A stretch of DNA of 5,345 nt from Alphaproteobacteria bacterium (GTDB lineage Bacteria > Pseudomonadota > Alphaproteobacteria > Micavibrionales > Micavibrionaceae). Shown here in pieces: positions 1 to 4,165 of the stretch; the first letter of the stretch is position 1; each line of letters starts with the position of its first letter. The position numbers and the translations under genes are program-made. The notes below the pieces were generated by a model, which saw only the letters and a list, made by a program, of their open reading frames with translations, was not told the origin of the DNA and did no database searches. The stretch covers positions 1 through 5,345 of the forward strand of contig JAUICS010000125.1 in NCBI GenBank assembly GCA_030427765.1. Reading direction: 5' to 3'.

Positions 1-160
1 TACGGTGTATTGTTCCCATATCGGGGTTAGAGCCAACAATGTTTCTGCAATGACAACACCGGAATGTATATCCTTGCCTATTTTCTTTATACGTTCGTTT
101 TGAACATTTATATTTCTTTGGGCGATCCTTTCTATCGCGCCAATTATGTTTGTTACGCAT
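1..160 (-). CDS. RNHCP-type zinc-ribbon protein, 5' part, cut by left edge
   Basis: Reading leftwards from an ATG at 160-158, 53 codons stay open to the window edge. The product is a very basic N-terminus (MRNKHNWRDRK) followed by a CxxC pair (FRCCHC, residues 34-39) and, 13 residues on, the ending GTIHR. The last base in the window is an A, which fits Asn as the next residue. The pattern of a CxxC, a gap and then HRN matches the RNHCP family, small proteins named for an Arg-Asn-His-Cys-Pro motif whose Cys and His residues probably bind zinc. Their cellular role is not established. The start is supported by GAAGG at 174-170, nine bases before the ATG. Another minus-strand frame is also open across this stretch, but it lacks a sensible start and shows no motif. 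The second half of the zinc site lies outside the window, so the family call is an inference from the first half. Confidence 0.66.
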   Translation of the reverse strand, partial: MRNKHNWRDRKDRPKKYKCSKRTYKENRQGYTFRCCHCRNIVGSNPDMGTIHR

Positions 161-169
161 ATGTCGTTA

Positions 170-174
170 CCTTC
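170..174 (-). promoter_or_regulatory. Ribosome binding site of the RNHCP-type gene
   Basis: GAAGG on the minus strand lies nine bases before the ATG at 160. It decides the start and the frame, because the competing open frame has no comparable site. An ATG that overlaps this motif leads to a stop after seven codons and is not a gene start. Confidence 0.5.
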
Positions 175-383
175 ATCAAAAGTTATGATGAGGCAGAACA
201 ATTCCTATATTTTATGGGAGATTAAATCTCGTATGGTTCTGCCAACTGGCCACTTGCCCGTTGACAGAGAGATTTTATGTCAGTCTATCAACGCACGCAG
301 CAGCAATCCCAGCCGACGATGGTCGGTCGGGTTTTGGCACCAACACTCTCAAGCATTAATTTGTTTAACATAAAGCAATCTTT

Positions 384-409
384 CTGGTTTGCACTCTACC
401 GCAAACCGG
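384..409. other. Perfect-loop hairpin in the gene-free stretch 161-440
   Basis: CTGGTTTGC (384-392) and GCAAACCGG (401-409) can form a nine-base-pair stem with one G-U pair around the 8-base loop ACTCTACC. Neither strand has a T-run directly after it, so it does not read as an intrinsic terminator. It lies 30 bases past the tmRNA terminator and upstream of the RNHCP-type gene. It could be part of the 5' leader or a leftover structure; the function is unknown. A shorter hairpin (CCGAC, GATG, GTCGG) lies at 313-326. I see no gene in 161-440. Confidence 0.35.
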
Positions 410-440
410 CCCGGATATTCAACACAAATTTTCTGGATAT

Positions 441-476
441 AAAAAATGGGCCTGTTCTGTTGCTAGGCCGGCCCAT
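441..476 (-). terminator. Intrinsic terminator of the tmRNA gene
   Basis: On the minus strand ATGGGCC (476-470) pairs perfectly with GGCCCAT (452-446) across a 17-base loop, and the last T runs into a T-tract at 446-441 followed by ATAT. A GC-rich stem followed directly by six T residues is the standard rho-independent form. It lies 60 bases beyond the tmRNA tag stop codon, as expected for the end of the ssrA precursor. The stem is only seven pairs and the loop is long, but no other candidate lies closer. Confidence 0.75.
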
Positions 477-535
477 GCCCCACCTACGAAGTGTTCAGTT
501 CCGCAGGAATTTTAATGTAGCACTAAGCTGCTAAA

Positions 536-604
536 TTAAGCAGCGATAGCATCACCAACAACAGAGTTGTCGTTAGCGGCTACGAACGCAAAGTTATCGT
601 TTGC
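536..604 (-). other. ssrA: tmRNA tag-peptide reading frame
   Basis: The resume codon is GCA at 604-602. The frame encodes ANDNFAFVA directly followed by ANDNSVVGDAIAA, then TAA at 538-536. The AA-ending tail is the usual signal read by ClpXP-type proteases, and the ANDN start is characteristic of alphaproteobacterial tags. At 22 residues it is longer than the tags of about 12-15 residues I recall for most relatives, and the ANDN motif occurs twice, at tag residues 1 and 10. Confidence 0.93.
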
Positions 605-688
605 ATTTATAAAAATGACCCATCACGGCGGTATCATGCCGAACGCAAACTTTACCTTTACTACGCGTGTCGATCCTGTTTCGGCCCC

Positions 689-725
689 GCCGCCTGTGTT
701 GAACGGATAAAACCACTAACAAAAG
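689..725 (-). other. Excised intervening segment of pre-tmRNA
   Basis: These 37 bases separate the CCA end of the acceptor piece (726) from the first base of the coding piece (688). In permuted tmRNAs the equivalent segment is removed from the precursor, leaving two RNAs held together by base pairing. The boundaries follow from the seven-pair acceptor stem; actual processing sites are inferred, probably RNase P at 689/688 and 3' trimming to the encoded CCA. Confidence 0.78.
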
Positions 726-811
726 TGGTGGAGCCGCCGGGTACTGCCCCCGGGTCCACAACGCTTATTCCGCAAAGCGTTTAGCGTTATAGCTGGCAAG
801 CCAGCACTATT

Positions 812-840
812 AATATAGCGCATTAGTATTAATATTTCAA
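812..840 (-). promoter_or_regulatory. Promoter of the tmRNA gene
   Basis: TTGAAA (840-835) and TATATT (817-812) are separated by exactly 17 bases, each box one mismatch from the sigma-70 consensus. Transcription would start near 805, which is exactly where the first hairpin of the acceptor piece begins. The promoter lies in the 61-base gap after the second receiver gene, with its -35 box 26 bases past that gene's stop codon. Confidence 0.8.
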
Positions 841-866
841 AGAAATCCGGAGATTACGGACGTTTT

Positions 867-1256
867 TTAGGCCGATTTACGATCAAGTGTTCTTTTTACA
901 GTTTCTGACACTTCACTAAGGTCAAACGGCTTCTTAATAACCCGTACAATATTTTTATAACCGCTGGCCTTAACAAGCAGATCATTGCTGGTGTCGCCGG
1001 TGATAAGGATAATGGGTAAATCTATACCATCTATACGTAGGTCCAGGGCAAAATCAAAACCGCTTTTTGGCTGCATACGCTGGTCCACCAGAGCAAGGTC
1101 GACAACACCGGATTTAACGATATCATAGGCCTCTTCACCATCAGAGGCTTCAACAACGTTATATCCATTAATATCAACGGCACATCGCAGAAGATCACGT
1201 AAATCCGGCTCATCTTCAGCAATCAAAACAGTTTTTGGAGAATTTGCATCAGTCAT
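867..1256 (-). CDS. Single-domain response regulator (CheY-like receiver), downstream copy
   Basis: A 129-residue protein that is one receiver domain and nothing else; it should be phosphorylated in the cytoplasm by a histidine kinase and act by protein contact. Visible features are the acidic pair E14-D15 (VLIAEDE), the phospho-acceptor D58 (LVDQRMQPK), T86 (LITGD) and the conserved K109 (IKKP). The start is taken as ATG 1256-1254 because it begins nine codons before the first beta strand, the usual receiver boundary. The same frame extends to a GTG at 1337, but that adds a stretch overlapping the neighbour's end. There is no Shine-Dalgarno sequence before 1256; instead a perfect -10 box lies seven bases upstream, suggesting leaderless translation. 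It is clearly a paralogue of the upstream receiver (shared RMQPK and YKNIVRV motifs). No kinase or output domain lies nearby, so the pathway is unknown. Confidence 0.9.
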   Translation of the reverse strand: MTDANSPKTVLIAEDEPDLRDLLRCAVDINGYNVVEASDGEEAYDIVKSGVVDLALVDQRMQPKSGFDFALDLRIDGIDLPIILITGDTSNDLLVKASGYKNIVRVIKKPFDLSEVSETVKRTLDRKSA

Positions 1257-1263
1257 ATTATAT

Positions 1264-1292
1264 ATTATAGTTGCGCATAAAATAATTAGCAA
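1264..1292 (-). promoter_or_regulatory. Promoter giving a probable leaderless mRNA
   Basis: TTGCTA (1292-1287), a 17-base spacer and a perfect TATAAT (1269-1264) lie in the 52-base gap between the two receiver genes. The A of the ATG at 1256 is the eighth base after the -10 box, within the normal range for a transcription start. A second overlapping TATAAT ends directly before the ATG. This implies the downstream receiver can be made independently of the upstream one, with little or no 5' leader. Confidence 0.68.
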
Positions 1293-1308
1293 CCATAAAT
1301 AAAACTGA

Positions 1309-1704
1309 TCACGCCGCCTGAATTTTTCGAAAGACACGATCTATGATTGATTGAAGATCGTCCACTTTGACTGGTTTCTTCATAACGCGGACTATGTTTT
1401 TATACTTGCTGGTTTCAATCAAAACATCCGATGAATCATCGACAGTCACCATAATACAAGGCATGCTGATATCTTCGGTTTCAAGCTCATATAAAAAATC
1501 GAGGCCCGTCTTCGGCTGCATTCGAAGGTCGATAATCGACATATCAATCTTACCGCGATTTTGCAAAACAATATCAATAGCCTCTTGCCCGCTATTTGCC
1601 TCAACCACGGCATACCCCGCATTTTTCACGGCAGATACAATCATCATACGCACAAGATCATCGTCTTCTGCGACCATAATGGTACCTTTTTGGATATCAT
1701 TCAT
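1309..1704 (-). CDS. Single-domain response regulator (CheY-like receiver), upstream copy
   Basis: A 131-residue stand-alone receiver domain with no DNA-binding or enzymatic output. It carries the acidic residues E13-D14 (IMVAEDD), the phospho-acceptor D59 (IIDLRMQPK), T87 (MVTVD) and K110 (MKKP), so all residues for phosphotransfer are present. The start at 1704 is supported by GGGAG seven bases upstream and by the usual short lead-in to the first strand. It lies 73 bases after uvrD and 52 bases before its paralogue, all on the same strand. Both copies replace the usual Pro four residues after the phospho-Asp by Gln-Pro (MQPK) and share YKNIVRV before the conserved Lys, marking a tandem duplication. 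Likely roles are a phosphorelay shuttle or direct protein control such as motility; nothing here decides between them. Confidence 0.92.
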   Translation of the reverse strand: MNDIQKGTIMVAEDDDLVRMMIVSAVKNAGYAVVEANSGQEAIDIVLQNRGKIDMSIIDLRMQPKTGLDFLYELETEDISMPCIMVTVDDSSDVLIETSKYKNIVRVMKKPVKVDDLQSIIDRVFRKIQAA

Positions 1705-1711
1705 ATACTAA

Positions 1712-1716
1712 CTCCC
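1712..1716 (-). promoter_or_regulatory. Ribosome binding site of the upstream receiver gene
   Basis: GGGAG on the minus strand, seven bases before the ATG at 1704, is a good Shine-Dalgarno site. It contrasts with the paralogue downstream, which has none. Confidence 0.65.
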
Positions 1717-1740
1717 ACACACCGAAGTGCTTACTACACT

Positions 1741-1771
1741 ATTGTAACAGGATTTTAAAAAGGAATACCAA
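1741..1771 (-). promoter_or_regulatory. Possible promoter of the upstream receiver gene
   Basis: TACAAT (1746-1741) is one mismatch from the -10 consensus. The best -35 match, TTGGTA (1771-1766), has a long 19-base spacer, so the pair is only moderate. It lies directly after the uvrD stop codon, where no terminator hairpin is visible, so the receiver may also be transcribed from uvrD. Confidence 0.35.
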
Positions 1772-1777
1772 TTATTG

Positions 1778-4021
1778 CTAATCTAATAATTCGATAAAAC
1801 TGGCCATAACACGTTTATGACCTGATTTCGAGAAGTTGATATCGAGCTTTTGACCATCAACATGCACGATAACGCCATTACCAAACTTATCGTGAAACAC
1901 TTTCTTTCCGGGGGCCAGCGCGTTCGACCCTTCTGATTTTTGGGCCATATCGGCCTTATAATTATTGGCGATTGACCGGCTGGATTGCGTGCGTGAGCGT
2001 ATTCCTGATTTATCCCAATGGCCGGAACTGTCCCAATGTGATGAACGACCGACTGCGCTTATATGCGTATTCGAACTAATATCCATTTCCGTTTCAACGT
2101 GATCGGCCGGTAATTCATTTACAAACTGTGAGGGGATTGTATTTATCCACTCCCCATACATCATCCTACTAGCCGCATAAGATATGTATAATTTCTCACG
2201 TGCGCGGGTAATGCCTACATATGCAAGACGGCGTTCTTCTTCTATCCCCTGATGATCCACACTCCTCTGTGATGGAAACAGGTTTTGTTCCCACCCGGGA
2301 AGGAAAACAATATTAAACTCTAAACCTTTAGCCGCATGCAATGTCATGAGATTTACGCTATCAACATTTTCGTTATTATTATTTTCTAGAACCAATGAAA
2401 CATACTCTAGAAAATCTTCTAACGTTTCGAATTCGGCCATCGCCGCCGTAAATTCTTTAAGGTTTTCAAGACGTCCCGGTGCATCGGGTGTTTTTGTATT
2501 CTGCCACATATCGGTGTAGCCGGATTCATCAAGGATAATACCGGCAAGATCACTATGATGTGTTGTTGCAATCTGCTCACGCCATCTGTCGAAATCCTTC
2601 ATCAGGGATACAAGTATATTTTTCACCTTTGGCTTTAATTCATCCGTCCCGACCAGATCGATGATCGCGCGGTAAAGCGATATGCCTTGTGCGCGTGCAT
2701 GGACATGAAGTAATCGAAGCGTTGTTGTTCCAATACCGCGTTTTGGTGTATTCATTATCCGTTCCAGCGCAAGATCATCATCCGGCTGCGCCACCACACG
2801 AAGATACGCGAGGGCATCACGAATTTCCTGCCGTTCATAGAAACGCGGCCCACCAAAAACCTTATACGGTATTCCTATTTGATTTAAACGTTCTTCAAAG
2901 GCTCGCATCTGGAAACCCGCGCGCACAAGAATGGCAATTGTATTCAGTGACACTTTCTTGGTTTGTAGGCTTTCAATTTCCTCGGCGACCCATCGGGCTT
3001 CCGCCTGTCCGTCCCATAGGCCCTTTACAACAACCTTTTCACCATGCCCCTGATCGGACCACAACGTCTTATCATGACGCCCCTGATTATTCGCAATGAC
3101 TCCACTTGCGGCCGATAAAATATGGCCGGTGGAACGATAATTTTGCTCCAGCCTGACAATCTTTGCCCCCGGAAAGTCATGCTCGAACCGCAGAATATTT
3201 CCAACCTCGGCCCCGCGCCAGCCATAAATCGACTGATCATCATCACCAACGCAGCATATATTTCCTGAACCCTGCGCCAAAAGACGCAACCATAAATACT
3301 GCGCAACGTTTGTATCCTGATATTCGTCCACCATCACGTATTTGAACTGGCGATGATAATCGGCCAGAACGTGGCTATTGGCCTGAGCCTTCAAAATATG
3401 AATCATGTGGAGAAGCAAATCACCAAAATCGCAGGCATTGATCAATTTCAAACGGTCCTGATACTGCCTGTAAATCTTGAGCGCCTTGCCATTTGCCACA
3501 TCACCGACATCATCCATTTTCAAATCTTCGGGACGAAGGGCACGGTCCTTCCACTTGCTTATATATCCGGCGATAACCTTTGGCGGCCATTTCTTGACAT
3601 CAATATTCTCAGGCTCCATAAGCTGCTTGACCAAACGCACCTGATCGTCCGTATCAATGACGGTAAAATTACTACCCAGCCCCACAAAATCCGCATGACG
3701 GCGAAGCATACGCGCCGACAAGGCGTGGAATGTGCCGAGCCACCATCCCTCGACCGTCTGACCACCCAATAAATCAGACACGCGGAATTTCATTTCCTGC
3801 GCCGCCTTATTGGTAAAGGTTACGGCCAGAATTTGTGACGGAAACGCCTTATTCGAATTGATGATATGTGCCAGTCGGGTTGTCAGAACGCGCGTCTTCC
3901 CCGTCCCCGCCCCAGCGAGGACAAGAAGCGGGCCGTCGATTGTTTCAACGGCCTCACGCTGAGGAGGGTTTAACCCCTGTATGTATTGTGGTTCATCGTG
4001 AACAGCCATATTAACCTGCAT
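1778..4021 (-). CDS. uvrD: UvrD/PcrA-family 3'-5' DNA helicase
   Basis: A complete 747-residue SF1A helicase that unwinds DNA with ATP in nucleotide excision and mismatch repair and in clearing proteins or stalled polymerase from DNA. Motifs in order: Q motif LNPPQ (17-21), Walker A AGAGTGKT (36-43), Ia VTFTNKAAQEM (67-77), GTFHALS (96-102), Walker B VDEYQD (231-236), III GDDDQSIYGWRGA (259-271), IV LEQNYRST (291-298), V LMTLHAAKGLEF (558-569) and VI YVGITRARE (601-609). After a polar linker, residues 702-747 form the Tudor-like domain of PcrA/UvrD (GKKVFHDKFGNGVI), known in relatives to contact RNA polymerase. Length is normal for the family. The start is uncertain: ATG at 4021 has only a weak AGAAAG, while the in-frame ATG at 4009 (Met5) has AGG five bases upstream. 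It is transcribed divergently from the isocitrate dehydrogenase gene. Confidence 0.97.
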   Translation of the reverse strand: MQVNMAVHDEPQYIQGLNPPQREAVETIDGPLLVLAGAGTGKTRVLTTRLAHIINSNKAFPSQILAVTFTNKAAQEMKFRVSDLLGGQTVEGWWLGTFHALSARMLRRHADFVGLGSNFTVIDTDDQVRLVKQLMEPENIDVKKWPPKVIAGYISKWKDRALRPEDLKMDDVGDVANGKALKIYRQYQDRLKLINACDFGDLLLHMIHILKAQANSHVLADYHRQFKYVMVDEYQDTNVAQYLWLRLLAQGSGNICCVGDDDQSIYGWRGAEVGNILRFEHDFPGAKIVRLEQNYRSTGHILSAASGVIANNQGRHDKTLWSDQGHGEKVVVKGLWDGQAEARWVAEEIESLQTKKVSLNTIAILVRAGFQMRAFEERLNQIGIPYKVFGGPRFYERQEIRDALAYLRVVAQPDDDLALERIMNTPKRGIGTTTLRLLHVHARAQGISLYRAIIDLVGTDELKPKVKNILVSLMKDFDRWREQIATTHHSDLAGIILDESGYTDMWQNTKTPDAPGRLENLKEFTAAMAEFETLEDFLEYVSLVLENNNNENVDSVNLMTLHAAKGLEFNIVFLPGWEQNLFPSQRSVDHQGIEEERRLAYVGITRAREKLYISYAASRMMYGEWINTIPSQFVNELPADHVETEMDISSNTHISAVGRSSHWDSSGHWDKSGIRSRTQSSRSIANNYKADMAQKSEGSNALAPGKKVFHDKFGNGVIVHVDGQKLDINFSKSGHKRVMASFIELLD
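2003..2038 (-). repeat. Imperfect tandem 18-base repeat inside uvrD linker
   Basis: Two adjacent 18-base units (2038-2021 and 2020-2003) encode HWDSSG and HWDKSG. They lie in the low-complexity linker between the helicase core and the C-terminal Tudor-like domain, where length changes are usually tolerated. Confidence 0.6.
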
Positions 4022-4038
4022 CTTTCTAACATGGTCTG

Positions 4039-4067
4039 TTTAAAGAATAAGGGCAAGGCATAACCAA
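4039..4067 (-). promoter_or_regulatory. Weak candidate promoter of uvrD
   Basis: TTGGTT (4067-4062) and TTTAAA (4044-4039) have a 17-base spacer on the minus strand, but match the sigma-70 consensus only partly (three and four of six). Start of transcription would be near 4032, just before the uvrD ATG at 4021. No LexA-type operator was recognised in the divergent region. Confidence 0.28.
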
Positions 4068-4106
4068 AATAAGCCAACAGAAACTTATGTTTTATTAGAA
4101 ATGCCA

Positions 4107-4135
4107 TTTACTAAAAACCACTTTTTTTCTATAAA
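4107..4135 (+). promoter_or_regulatory. Candidate promoter of the isocitrate dehydrogenase gene
   Basis: TTTACT (4107-4112) and TATAAA (4130-4135) are separated by 17 bases, four and five matches of six to consensus. Transcription would start near 4142, giving a leader of about 24 bases. The whole region 4081-4165 is very AT-rich, which favours promoter opening but also raises the rate of chance matches. Confidence 0.5.
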
Positions 4136-4165
4136 TAATGCACACAAATAATTATGGAATAAAAA

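Larger units (their letters stand above)
477..805 (-). ncRNA. ssrA: tmRNA, permuted two-piece alphaproteobacterial type
   Basis: This RNA rescues stalled ribosomes: it is charged with alanine like a tRNA and then serves as a short mRNA encoding a degradation tag. The gene order is permuted. The acceptor piece comes first (805-726): a hairpin (GCTGGCTTGCCAGC, 805-792), a stem ACGCTT/AAGCGT (780-775 with 766-761), a T-arm (CCGGG, 7-base loop, CCCGG at 753-737), the strand CGGCTCC (736-730), discriminator A and an encoded CCA (728-726). A 37-base spacer follows, then the coding piece, starting GGGGCCG (688-682) and continuing with AGGATCGAC. GGGGCCG pairs with CGGCTCC over seven base pairs including G3-U70, the alanyl-tRNA synthetase identity pair. 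The tag frame is at 604-536 and is followed by a small hairpin (533-518). The 5' end is set from the promoter and the 3' end from the terminator; mature ends are inferred. Likely partners are SmpB and alanyl-tRNA synthetase, encoded elsewhere. Confidence 0.95.

Noticed and set aside
1..204. Longer open minus-strand frame ending in a GKDIHSGVVIAETLL-like stretch
   Set aside because: Its only possible start is a TTG one base after an AGGA, and the overlapping frame has a proper start, ribosome site and zinc-ribbon motif.
261..289. Plus-strand TTGACA as a -35 box
   Set aside because: The base positions 17 bases on (TCTATC) match the -10 consensus poorly and no plus-strand gene follows.
313..334. 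Hairpin CCGAC-GATG-GTCGG followed by TTTT as a plus-strand terminator
   Set aside because: The stem is short, the T-run is four bases and starts several bases after the stem, and no plus-strand gene precedes it.
146..373. 75-codon plus-strand frame
   Set aside because: It overlaps the start of the RNHCP-type gene on the other strand and has no ribosome site or protein-like pattern.
277..534. 85-codon plus-strand frame with a purine-rich stretch before its ATG
   Set aside because: It runs antisense through the tmRNA terminator and into the tmRNA coding piece, ends inside the tag region and has no recognisable motif.
841..866. Possible terminator between the second receiver and the tmRNA promoter
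   Set aside because: Only four- to five-pair stems with an interrupted T-run can be drawn; not enough for a call.
1257..1337. N-terminal extension of the downstream receiver to a GTG at 1337
   Set aside because: It would add 27 residues that overlap the end of the neighbouring gene and lie over a strong promoter; the receiver domain starts normally from 1256.
2689..3772. Several frames of 60-139 codons inside uvrD on both strands
   Set aside because: They are shadows of the helicase, whose motifs run unbroken through the whole stretch.
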